NCBI GenBank assembly: GCA_041668045.1
Contig: JBAYDV010000007.1
Location: forward strand, 1-46,211
From: JBAYDV01 sp041668045
Lineage (GTDB): Bacteria; Bacteroidota; Bacteroidia; Bacteroidales; UBA932
Reading direction: 5' to 3'
DNA length: 46,211 nt
This document shows positions 17,689-25,465 of this stretch, one piece after another. How positions within the stretch are numbered: position 1 is the stretch's first letter; every line of letters starts with the position of its first letter. The translations under genes were made by a program, and so were the position numbers. The notes beneath the pieces were generated by a model, which made no database searches, had not been told where the DNA came from, and worked only from the letters and a program-made list of their open reading frames with translations.

Positions 17689-17729
17689 TAATTTTGTCAT
17701 AAATATATGCAAAATTGAATGCAAATTTA
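17689..17729. promoter_or_regulatory. Divergent -7 boxes, lptD-like / amidase
   Basis: Plus-strand TAATTTTG (17689-17696) is about 52 bases before the amidase ATG. Minus-strand TAAATTTG (17729-17722) is about 50 bases before the lptD-like ATG. They cross over, so the two transcripts may interfere with each other. Confidence 0.45.
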
Positions 17730-17748
17730 ACATTATTTCACAACTAAT

Positions 17749-18789
17749 ATGCCAATGACTTCTAAAAATTCTATTTACCTGATAATTATTTTGGGTTTAT
17801 GTATCAATTTTACAATTTATGCACAAGAAAAAACATCTGTTGCTATTAAAACTGTAGTCATTGACCCTGGACATGGAGGTAAAGACCCAGGCACTATCAA
17901 GGGACGAATTTACGAAAAAAATATCGTACTTTCTGTAGGAAAAAAGTTTGGCGCTTTAATAAAAAAAACATATCCCGATATAAAGGTAATATATACCAGA
18001 AAAACTGACGTTTTTATACCTTTATATAGAAGAGCTGAAATCGCTAATCAAAATAAAGCAGATCTTTTTATTTCTTTTCATGTTAATTCTGCTGGAGATT
18101 CACGAGCAAGGGGTACTGAAACTTGGGTTATGGGAACTAAACATAGTAGTTCTAATTTGGGTTTGTGTCAAAAAGAGAATAATGTAGTGGTTCTTGAGGA
18201 TGATTATTCGTCAAGATATGAAGGTTTTGATCCTAAAAAACCAGAGTCTTATATTATATTTTCTCTGCTGCAAAATTCACATCTTGAACATAGTCTGAAA
18301 TTGGCTTCTTTATTTGAAAGTAATTATAATGCTTATGGTCCTATTAAAAAATCCAGAGGTATTAAACAAGGATCTCTTTTAGTATTGTGGAAGTGCACCA
18401 TGCCTGCTATTTTAACTGAACTAGGTTTTATCTCTAATCCTTATGATCGAAAAATGTTGACAAGTAATGCAGGACAAGACCAGATAGCCAGGTCTCTTTT
18501 AAAATCTTTTAGTAAGTATAAAAGTGAATATGAACTACAAACGGATATATCATCCTACAATTCTACTGACAATGATTTATCAGATAAGACTTATCACATA
18601 CAAGTTTTAGCCTCTAAAAATAATATTGATTGTAGTTCTGAAAGATTTAAAGGTTTGAATATAAAGAAATATAAATCAGGGACTTATTATAAGTATTATT
18701 ATGGTGATTTTTATTCTAGAGAGGAAGCTTTAAAAATTCTACCGGTAATTCAAAGAAAAATTAGAGATGCTTATATCGTCAGTTTTTAA
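17749..18789 (+). CDS. N-acetylmuramoyl-L-alanine amidase with C-terminal SPOR domain
   Basis: A 346-residue secreted peptidoglycan amidase. The signal peptide (about 1-25) ends ...FTIYAQ. The Amidase_3 domain (about 33-262) shows VIDPGHGGKDPG with the zinc His, the catalytic/zinc Glu in YEKNIVLS, the HVNSA zinc-His motif and the catalytic Glu in LTELGFISN. The C-terminal 70 residues (YHIQVLASKNNID...YYGDFYSREEALKILP) form a SPOR domain, which binds denuded septal glycan strands. The enzyme therefore probably cleaves the peptide from muramic acid during daughter-cell separation. Two in-frame ATGs lie two codons apart (17749 and 17755); the first is used here, and the choice does not affect the signal peptide. 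Confidence 0.93.
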   Translation: MPMTSKNSIYLIIILGLCINFTIYAQEKTSVAIKTVVIDPGHGGKDPGTIKGRIYEKNIVLSVGKKFGALIKKTYPDIKVIYTRKTDVFIPLYRRAEIANQNKADLFISFHVNSAGDSRARGTETWVMGTKHSSSNLGLCQKENNVVVLEDDYSSRYEGFDPKKPESYIIFSLLQNSHLEHSLKLASLFESNYNAYGPIKKSRGIKQGSLLVLWKCTMPAILTELGFISNPYDRKMLTSNAGQDQIARSLLKSFSKYKSEYELQTDISSYNSTDNDLSDKTYHIQVLASKNNIDCSSERFKGLNIKKYKSGTYYKYYYGDFYSREEALKILPVIQRKIRDAYIVSF

Positions 18790-19125
18790 AGGATTATTCT
18801 ATTAACTATTTTATTTATATCTATATCTATAATCTACATTTTTATTATTTTCTATTTTTTATTGTATTTTAATGAGGAATTTTCATATTGTTTTTTTCTT
18901 AAAAAAAGAATCGATTTTTTAACTTTTTTTTTCGTTTTTTTTTATAATTTTTTTTTTAAAAATATTTTATTTTATTTAGTTATTGAGAATGAGAGAGTTA
19001 AATATATCATGCCAAATTTTAAGAATTTTTCTATTTTTTATATCGAAAATAATTACGATATTTGTATCGGTTTTGTAATTAATAAGTATTACAAACTAGA
19101 AAAACTTTAATAATAATCAATAACG
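18790..19125 (+). promoter_or_regulatory. AT-rich dnaA leader with inverted repeats
   Basis: This 336-base gap is extremely AT-rich with long T runs. Near dnaA it holds CGATA-TTTG-TATCG and then TTTGTAAT (19072-19079) / ATTACAAA (19088-19095), an 8-bp inverted repeat with an eight-base loop. These could be operator or leader structure for dnaA. I see no TTATCCACA-type DnaA boxes. The open frame at 18862-19110 is a Phe/Lys/Asn string expected from AT-rich DNA and I do not call it a gene. Confidence 0.4.
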
Positions 19126-20538
19126 ATGTTTGATAACCAAAAAATAGCAGCGTGGGATAATTGTCTCACTATTATAAAAGACATAGTCTCTCCAAGTAGC
19201 TTTAGAACTTGGTTTGAGCCTATTAGAGCTATTAATTTGGAAGGGGCCACACTAACATTGGAAGTTCCATCTGAATTTTTTAGAGAGTACCTGGAAGAGC
19301 ATTATTTGAATCTTCTTAGTGCTACTTTAAAAAGAGAAATTGGAGCCAATGCTAAACTGATTTATAAAGTTAATATTTTAAAAGACGAATCTATAACTTA
19401 TAAGGGTTCTACTCATAAAAATCTTCCAGAGCAGTCAATTAATTTTCCTAAAAGTAATGTAGCTAGCAGTGCTGGTACTTATGCTATACCTGGACTAAAA
19501 AAGATGACTATAGACCCTAATCTAAATAAAAATCTCACTTTCGACAAATTTATCGAAGGTTCGTGTAATAAGTTAGGTAGATCTGCAGGAATAGAGATTG
19601 CTAAAAATCCAGGAAAGACAGCTTTTAACCCTTTCTTTGTTTACGGAGGTCCTGGTTTAGGTAAAACTCATTTAGCTCAAGCTATAGGTTTAGAGATTAA
19701 AGAAAAATATCCAGAAAAGATAGTATTATACGTAACAGCTAATCAATTCCAAACTCAATATATGGATGCTGTTATGGTTAAAAATAAACTAACAGACTTT
19801 TTACATTTCTATCAATCAATAGATGTTCTTATCTTAGATGATGTGCATGAATTTGCTGATAAAAATGGTACTCAGAATGCTTATTTCCAAATTTTTAATC
19901 ACCTTCAACAATTAGGAAAACAAATAGTATTGACAAGTGATCGCGCTCCTGTCGAGCTTAAAGGACTTGAACAAAGACTTTTATCTCGTTTTAAATGGGG
20001 TCTTACTTGTGAATTACTGGCTCCTGATTATGAGACTAGATACAATATCTTAAAAAATAAAAGTCAAGAAGCAGGAAGAGTCCTTGCTGATGATATCTGT
20101 GAATATATAGCTACTAAGGTTCAAAGTAATGTAAGAGAATTAGAAGGAACACTTAATTCATTGTTCGCTAATGCTACTTTATTAAAAAAACCTATAACAA
20201 AAGAACTTGCACAAGAATTAATTGACCATATAGCTTCTAAACCAAAAGAAGATATATCAATTAAGTCTATTAAAAAAACAGTGTGTAAATATTTTGGTTT
20301 AAGTAGTGACCAGTTAATTTCTAAAACTAGAAAACGTGATATTGCTCAAGCTCGCCAGATAGCTATGTATTTAAGTAGAAATCTAACTAATAATTCATTA
20401 GCTTCTATAGGTTCTCAGCTTGGTAACAGAAATCATGCTACTGTATTATATGCTTGTACAACTGTCTGTGATTTAAAAGATACTGATAGTACATTTAATC
20501 AATATATTATAGATATAGAGAAAGAATTAAAAAAATAA
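19126..20538 (+). CDS. dnaA: Chromosomal replication initiator DnaA
   Basis: A 470-residue initiator that opens oriC and regulates replication timing. Domain I is about 1-85 (WDNCLTIIKDIVSPSSFRTWF). A short linker (about 86-130) and the AAA+ domain (about 130-345) follow, with Walker A GGPGLGKT at 174-181 and Walker B VLILDDVHEF. Domain IV (about 360-470) is the helix-turn-helix that carries the DnaA signature GNRNHATVLYACT. Length and domains are complete. It is preceded by an unusually AT-rich leader and followed by a strong terminator, so it is probably monocistronic. No DnaA boxes are seen in the flanks, so the origin is probably elsewhere. Confidence 0.97.
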   Translation: MFDNQKIAAWDNCLTIIKDIVSPSSFRTWFEPIRAINLEGATLTLEVPSEFFREYLEEHYLNLLSATLKREIGANAKLIYKVNILKDESITYKGSTHKNLPEQSINFPKSNVASSAGTYAIPGLKKMTIDPNLNKNLTFDKFIEGSCNKLGRSAGIEIAKNPGKTAFNPFFVYGGPGLGKTHLAQAIGLEIKEKYPEKIVLYVTANQFQTQYMDAVMVKNKLTDFLHFYQSIDVLILDDVHEFADKNGTQNAYFQIFNHLQQLGKQIVLTSDRAPVELKGLEQRLLSRFKWGLTCELLAPDYETRYNILKNKSQEAGRVLADDICEYIATKVQSNVRELEGTLNSLFANATLLKKPITKELAQELIDHIASKPKEDISIKSIKKTVCKYFGLSSDQLISKTRKRDIAQARQIAMYLSRNLTNNSLASIGSQLGNRNHATVLYACTTVCDLKDTDSTFNQYIIDIEKELKK

Positions 20539-20557
20539 AGGATTTTTGAAAAGTGTG

Positions 20558-20595
20558 AAAGAGTTTATTTCATTTATGAAGTAAATTCTTTTTTT
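20558..20595 (+). terminator. Intrinsic terminator of dnaA
   Basis: A 15-bp stem (20558-20572 with 20577-20591; two G-U wobbles) with a TTTA loop, running into seven T. It sits 20 bases after the dnaA stop. A pepD -7-like TATCTTTA follows at 20597-20604. Confidence 0.88.
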
Positions 20596-20625
20596 GTATC
20601 TTTACCTTTATAAAATCAAATAAAA

Positions 20626-22062
20626 ATGACAAGTAAAAATATTTTATCTTATTTCGACCAAATTCTAACTATTCCTAGAGAATCTGGTCATGAAGAACAT
20701 ATAAATGAATTCCTTATTAAATTCGCCATTGAACATAATCTTGAATATAAACAAGATGAAATTGGTAATATATTAATTACAAAAGAAGCTACTCCAGATA
20801 GAAAGGATGCTCCCTCTATAATATTACAAGTTCACTCAGATATGGTTTGTGAAAAAAATAGTGGTGTAGAACATGATTTCACTAAAGATCCTATTAAAGC
20901 TGTTGTTGAAGATGGTTGGCTTGTGGCTAAAGATACTACTTTAGGTGCAGATTGTGGCATAGGCATAGCTGCAGCTTTAGCTCTACTTGATGATAAATCT
21001 CTTTCTCATGGTAAATTAGAATGTCTTTTTACTATTTCAGAAGAAACAGGTATGGATGGAGCTTTTGGACTTAAATCTGGTTTCTTGACAGGAGACATAC
21101 TTATAAATCTTGATTCTGAAGATGAAGGTCAATTATTCGTCGGTTGTGCTGGAGGTATAAATACTTCTGCTAAATTCTATTATACTGAAAAGAACATACC
21201 AGAGAATTATCTAACATATCAATTAGGATTTGAAGGTGGTATTGGAGGCCATAGTGGAGATGATATAGAAAAAGAACGTTCTAATGCTGTTCAATTACTT
21301 GGACGTTCACTTTTTAGATTATTTAAAAATTGTGATATAGACCTATGCTATATAGATGGTGGAAATAAAGATAATGCCATAGCCCGCGAGGCTCATGCTA
21401 TTATAGCTTTTCCTAAAGACCAACTAGATAAAATAAATAAAATTCAAAAAGATACTGCTGATGAGATTCATGATGAGTTTTCTATCAGCGATCCAAATGT
21501 TCAAGGTTACTTTAAAAAAGTAGCTAATAGAAATAAAGCTATAGATAAAGATACCGCTCTTAATCTTGTGTTATCTTTAATTTCTGTCCCTCATGGGGTG
21601 ATAGCTATGAGTGCTGCTATCAAAGGAATGGTAGAAACATCAACAAATCTTGCATCTGTAAAAATTAAAGAAGATAACGTAATTACTGTAGTTACAAGCC
21701 AAAGAAGTGATAATACTAGTTCTATGCTATATGCTGCAGATAAGGTAGAAGCTGCTTTCATACTAGCTGATGCTGAAGTTTCTCACTATGGCCAATACCC
21801 AGGATGGAAGCCTAAAATGGATTCAAAGATTCTAGAAATATGTAAATCTTCTTATGAGAGATTGTTTAAACAAAAACCTATAGTTAGATCTATCCATGCT
21901 GGACTTGAATGTGGTCTTATTTTGGGAAAATATCCTAATCTTGATATGATATCTTTTGGACCTACACTACGTGGAGTTCATGCTCCAGGTGAGAGACTTG
22001 AATTAGCAAGTCTTGATAAATTTAATGATTTATTAGTTGACGTAATTTCTAATTGTAAATAA
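20626..22062 (+). CDS. pepD: Cytosolic dipeptidase, M20C family (PepD / aminoacyl-histidine dipeptidase)
   Basis: A 478-residue metallopeptidase that hydrolyses a wide range of dipeptides in the cytosol. It starts ILSYFDQILTIPRESGHEEHI. The di-zinc M20 site is seen in LQVHSDMVCEKN, in TTLGADCGIGIAAALAL (bridging Asp) and in FTISEETGMDGA (catalytic Glu pair). The lid/dimerisation insert contains the GGHSGDDI motif and the C-terminus has RSIHAGLECGL with another zinc ligand. Length is normal for PepD. It lies 13 bases upstream of rpe on the same strand with no terminator between them, so the two may be cotranscribed without a shared pathway. Confidence 0.93.
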   Translation: MTSKNILSYFDQILTIPRESGHEEHINEFLIKFAIEHNLEYKQDEIGNILITKEATPDRKDAPSIILQVHSDMVCEKNSGVEHDFTKDPIKAVVEDGWLVAKDTTLGADCGIGIAAALALLDDKSLSHGKLECLFTISEETGMDGAFGLKSGFLTGDILINLDSEDEGQLFVGCAGGINTSAKFYYTEKNIPENYLTYQLGFEGGIGGHSGDDIEKERSNAVQLLGRSLFRLFKNCDIDLCYIDGGNKDNAIAREAHAIIAFPKDQLDKINKIQKDTADEIHDEFSISDPNVQGYFKKVANRNKAIDKDTALNLVLSLISVPHGVIAMSAAIKGMVETSTNLASVKIKEDNVITVVTSQRSDNTSSMLYAADKVEAAFILADAEVSHYGQYPGWKPKMDSKILEICKSSYERLFKQKPIVRSIHAGLECGLILGKYPNLDMISFGPTLRGVHAPGERLELASLDKFNDLLVDVISNCK

Positions 22063-22075
22063 ATTCAATAACATT

Positions 22076-22717
22076 ATGCAAATAGCACCTTCATTACTAG
22101 CCGCCGATTTCGGACGTATAGACTCTGAAATAGAGATGCTAAATAATTCTAAAGCTGAATTCGCCCATCTAGATATTATGGATGGTGTCTTCGTTCCAAA
22201 TATTTCATATGGTTTTCCTGTAGTTAATGCCATAGCTAAGAAATGTAATAAAACGCTTGATGCACATCTAATGATAGTAGATCCAGATAGATATGTCGAG
22301 CGATTTGCAAAAGAAGGTGTTAAATATCTTTCTGTCCATTATGAGGCTTGTACTCATTTAAACAGAGTGATTCAACATATAAAAAGTTTAAATATGAAAG
22401 CTGGAGTAGCATTAAATCCGCATACTCCAGTTTCATTATTAGAAGATATATTACCAGATTTAGATTTTGTACTATTAATGTCTGTAAATCCTGGATTTGG
22501 AGGACAATCATTTATAGAAAATACCTATAATAAGCTTAGTCGTCTAAAAAAAATGATTACAGAAAGAAACTTATCAACTCTAATAGAAATCGATGGAGGA
22601 GTTAATTTTCAAAATGCACCTCTTCTTAAAAAACTTGGAGCTGATATCCTAGTAGCAGGAAGCACAGTTTTTAAATCTAAAAATCCAAAAGTGGCAATAG
22701 AAGAAATGCTTAAATAA
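22076..22717 (+). CDS. rpe: Ribulose-phosphate 3-epimerase
   Basis: A 213-residue TIM-barrel enzyme that interconverts ribulose 5-phosphate and xylulose 5-phosphate in the pentose phosphate pathway. It starts MQIAPSLLAADFGRID. The metal/catalytic residues are seen in AHLDIMDGVFVPN (His and Asp), in LDAHLMIVDP (second His) and in LIEIDGGVN (second Asp). The phosphate-binding MSVNPGFGGQSF and LVAGSTVFK motifs are intact. Length is typical. It follows pepD by 13 bases. Its last codons form the left arm of a hairpin that also reaches the stop of the convergent TonB receptor. Confidence 0.97.
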   Translation: MQIAPSLLAADFGRIDSEIEMLNNSKAEFAHLDIMDGVFVPNISYGFPVVNAIAKKCNKTLDAHLMIVDPDRYVERFAKEGVKYLSVHYEACTHLNRVIQHIKSLNMKAGVALNPHTPVSLLEDILPDLDFVLLMSVNPGFGGQSFIENTYNKLSRLKKMITERNLSTLIEIDGGVNFQNAPLLKKLGADILVAGSTVFKSKNPKVAIEEMLK

Positions 22718-22731
22718 AAATTTAAGCATTT
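22704..22731. terminator. Hairpin overlapping the stop codons of rpe and the TonB receptor
   Basis: AAATGCTTAAAT / ATTTAAGCATTT, a perfect 12-bp stem with an AAAA loop. The left arm contains the last rpe codons and the right arm ends at the receptor stop. It probably terminates both convergent transcripts, although the flanking T tracts are modest. Confidence 0.65.
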
Positions 22732-25127
22732 TAAAATTTAAAACGCACACCCATATTCCAATTTCTACCCATACCCGGATAGCCTGTAAAAGATTCTTTA
22801 TCATGAGTGGCGCCATCACGTCCACGTTCCATATAACTCTCATCAAATAAATTTCTTGCATTCATAAATAGCTCTGCCTCTACATTTTCTGAAAAGCTAT
22901 GTGAATAAGTAATATTTAAATCAAATAAATTATAGGCTGGAATACGGAAAGGATTAGCACTATCCTCAGCATCAGTACGAGAATCAGGTGTAAAATCTGC
23001 CCAATAACGATCATAATAATTCCATGACAAGATAATATTTACAGTATTATCATGTTTTAGACCATTATCTCTATATATCATCCAATTAATGTCGGCCCCT
23101 ATCTGGGTTTGAGGTGCATCTCCAACAGGTAAACCATCACTATAGATATCCAGATTATCTACCGGGACACCTGTATATTCATCATAAATAATGGCACTAA
23201 CGTTATTTTTCCAATGCCAAGAGCCTATTGATGCATATGCTTTAGTATATATACGTTTAGTAAACCTATATGAAGCATCTAATTCTATTCCATAATGAAA
23301 AGCATCAAGCCCAGGTATCATATAGCGACTTAGAACTTCATCCGACTGTCTATACGTATCACTCATCAATGTTTTATTTTCCCAATATGCAGAATATACT
23401 GTAGCCTCAATAGTTCCTCTATCACTTAGCAGTCTTAGTCCTGCCTCTCCAAGATAATTATGCTCATTATTCACTCCTTCTGAAATAACATTACTTCCAG
23501 ATGCGAAATACACATTAGAATATGGGACTCTACTATATATTCCAGCATTTGCATAAGCAGAAATACCGTCTGAAACTTTATATAAAATTCCAGATTTAAT
23601 ACTTGCTCCTGTGCCATGAGCTATATCACTCAGTTCATCTTCTTTACTATAATTATAACTATCACGTCTTTGATAAGATGCTAAACTCATTGAAGCACCC
23701 AGCTCCCATATAAAACGTCCTTTAGTAAGAGTAGCCATAGAATAAGCAGTAAGATAATTTTTATTCATACCATTATTCATTTTTATGATATCTCCAACAT
23801 ATTTATTTACATCTCGACCAGCTACTCCCTTGAAAGATGTATTCTCATAATCCTCATACCAACTAGACATACCCAATAAATCTGTAATTTTCTCATTTTG
23901 CCAAGTCCTATAATATTGATAATGAAGTCCAAATTCTAAATTCCATGTCTTATTAAATTTAAGGTTAGCCACAGACAATGCACCTAGCTGAATATGTCCA
24001 GCTAAATAATCTGTTAAAACAGTTTTTCCCTCACCAACTATCTTATCCCAATCTACTTGTCCATCTTTCAATTGATTAGAAGCCCTATCACTCCAAGAAG
24101 AAGAAGCCGTCTCAGACCAAGCTCCACCTCCATCACCATAAGCCATATATACAGCATTATTTAGAGATAATTTCCCTTTATTATACAAATGATTCAATGT
24201 AAAATATGGTTTAAAATAAAAATTCTTGCTCAAAGTCTTCTTCTTTCCATCAAAATAACCCCAACTTTTATTATACCTTCTCCCATATTTTTCCACCTCC
24301 TCATAAGTCATACGAGATGCACGAAGCTGATGTTTTTCTGGAGAACCTAAAGCTGTGAATATCAAAACATTATTCTTATTTAAACGTTTAGAAGCAGAAA
24401 ATAAATAGGCGAAAGAATTTCTATCAGTCGCCTCGACATAACCACTTCCCCATACATAGGATGCACTTAAATTATACGCCCAACCACCTTTTAAATCGCC
24501 GCTTTTCATATTTAAGGCAATGTTAGCAGAGCCATCAGCAGTCCAATAATTGCTAAAAGTAGCATGCTCGAGCAGTTTACCATTTGTTGCTACATTTTTA
24601 TTGCCCGGGGCAATGTCAGGACTCATCGTAACAATATTAATAGTACCACCTATCGAATTATCGGAAAACATTGAACCACCTATCCCCTTCTGCACCTGCA
24701 TACTAGAGGTAGCATCTGTTAATCCTATCCAATTATTCCAATACATACTTCCAGAAGTCAAACCAGAAATAGGTATGCCATTCAATAAAACAGAAATGTT
24801 CTCTTGTCCAAAGCCTCTAATATTGACCTTAGCATCACCATAACTACCAGATTCAGATGTAGCAAATACGCCAGGTACATTCTTTAAAATTTCTGGAAAT
24901 GTTCTAGCTGTAGATATTACATCTATTTGCTGCTTCGAGATAGTCGTTAACCTTAAAGGAGAATTCGATTTACGTTTCATACCACTAGATACTATCGCAC
25001 TACTCAAGGTATCTTTGATTACTTGATCTCCATCAGGAGATAAAAATGGACTAGCGTTTAAATACGTAGTCTGCGCTGCTAAAACTAAAAAAATGTTGAT
25101 TATCAGCGCTGAAAGAAATTTTTTCAT
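22731..25127 (-). CDS. TonB-dependent outer membrane receptor, probable flavin importer (FMN-riboswitch controlled)
   Basis: A 798-residue TonB-dependent transporter. The signal peptide is about 1-25. A TonB-box-like segment DTLSSAIVSSG follows near 40, then the plug domain (about 55-165: ISKQQIDVISTARTFPEILKNVPGVFA, VNIRGFGQENISVLLNGIPI, IGGTINIVT). The 22-strand barrel continues to the end, closing with aromatic strand FKF at the C-terminus. There is no CarboxypepD_reg-like domain and no adjacent SusD, so it is not a SusC-type glycan porin. The 5' region carries a complete FMN riboswitch and nothing else, so the cargo is probably riboflavin, FMN or a related flavin. Substrate assignment rests on the riboswitch alone; the barrel motifs are generic. 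Confidence 0.93.
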   Translation of the reverse strand: MKKFLSALIINIFLVLAAQTTYLNASPFLSPDGDQVIKDTLSSAIVSSGMKRKSNSPLRLTTISKQQIDVISTARTFPEILKNVPGVFATSESGSYGDAKVNIRGFGQENISVLLNGIPISGLTSGSMYWNNWIGLTDATSSMQVQKGIGGSMFSDNSIGGTINIVTMSPDIAPGNKNVATNGKLLEHATFSNYWTADGSANIALNMKSGDLKGGWAYNLSASYVWGSGYVEATDRNSFAYLFSASKRLNKNNVLIFTALGSPEKHQLRASRMTYEEVEKYGRRYNKSWGYFDGKKKTLSKNFYFKPYFTLNHLYNKGKLSLNNAVYMAYGDGGGAWSETASSSWSDRASNQLKDGQVDWDKIVGEGKTVLTDYLAGHIQLGALSVANLKFNKTWNLEFGLHYQYYRTWQNEKITDLLGMSSWYEDYENTSFKGVAGRDVNKYVGDIIKMNNGMNKNYLTAYSMATLTKGRFIWELGASMSLASYQRRDSYNYSKEDELSDIAHGTGASIKSGILYKVSDGISAYANAGIYSRVPYSNVYFASGSNVISEGVNNEHNYLGEAGLRLLSDRGTIEATVYSAYWENKTLMSDTYRQSDEVLSRYMIPGLDAFHYGIELDASYRFTKRIYTKAYASIGSWHWKNNVSAIIYDEYTGVPVDNLDIYSDGLPVGDAPQTQIGADINWMIYRDNGLKHDNTVNIILSWNYYDRYWADFTPDSRTDAEDSANPFRIPAYNLFDLNITYSHSFSENVEAELFMNARNLFDESYMERGRDGATHDKESFTGYPGMGRNWNMGVRFKF

Positions 25128-25222
25128 ATTTACTATGTTTAATTAATTACAGCTTTGTAACCAACAAGGCAAATATGACAGAACCTAACTTAAGCATAGA
25201 TATACTTAAAAATTCGCGCCAT

Positions 25223-25332
25223 AATCTTCTTTCATCCAGACTATACTGTCGGTACCGTAATCGCAACGGTTCTGCCTTTTACAGCTCGCGGACTTTACCG
25301 CCGGTAGGGAATTACACCCTGCCCTGAAGATT
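25223..25332 (-). ncRNA. FMN riboswitch (RFN element)
   Basis: Read on the minus strand this is a textbook RFN element. The P1 stem is AATCTTC (25332-25326) with GAAGATT (25229-25223). The conserved segments AGGGCAGGGTG, TTCCCTACCGGCGGTAAAG, TCCGCGAGC, GCAGAACC and ACCGACAGTATAGTCTGGAT appear in order. FMN binding normally turns off the downstream flavin synthesis or transport gene. It lies 95 bases before the TonB receptor ATG. No clear terminator is visible in that gap, so control of translation or an unrecognised platform is likely. Confidence 0.95.
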
Positions 25333-25339
25333 TCGGGTG

Positions 25340-25369
25340 CAAATATACAAAAGAATTATAAAATACAAA
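25340..25369 (-). promoter_or_regulatory. Promoter of the riboswitch-TonB receptor transcript
   Basis: On the minus strand, TTTG (25369-25366), an 18-base spacer and TATATTTG (25347-25340) match the Bacteroidetes promoter. The transcript would start near 25334, immediately before the riboswitch P1 stem. Confidence 0.65.
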
Positions 25370-25419
25370 ATATGAAATTCAAAAAAATAATTTTTTCCCC
25401 TCTGTATAAAAAATTTTAG

Positions 25420-25427
25420 TAAATTTG
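25420..25427 (+). promoter_or_regulatory. -7 box of the M20 dipeptidase gene
   Basis: TAAATTTG on the plus strand, 38 bases before the ATG at 25466, matches TAnnTTTG. No -33 TTTG is seen at the expected spacing. Confidence 0.45.
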
Positions 25428-25465
25428 TAAGAATAGAAATTTTAAACATCTTAAACACAATTATA

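Noticed and set aside
18862..19110. 82-residue open frame before dnaA
   Set aside because: Phe/Lys/Asn/Tyr-rich string from T- and A-runs, overlaps the dnaA leader repeats, and has no recognisable domain.
18790..20625. Replication origin next to dnaA
   Set aside because: No TTATCCACA-type boxes were seen on either side of dnaA, and AT-richness alone is not enough.
22731..25127. SusC-type glycan receptor
   Set aside because: No CarboxypepD_reg-like N-terminal domain, no SusD neighbour and an FMN riboswitch upstream.
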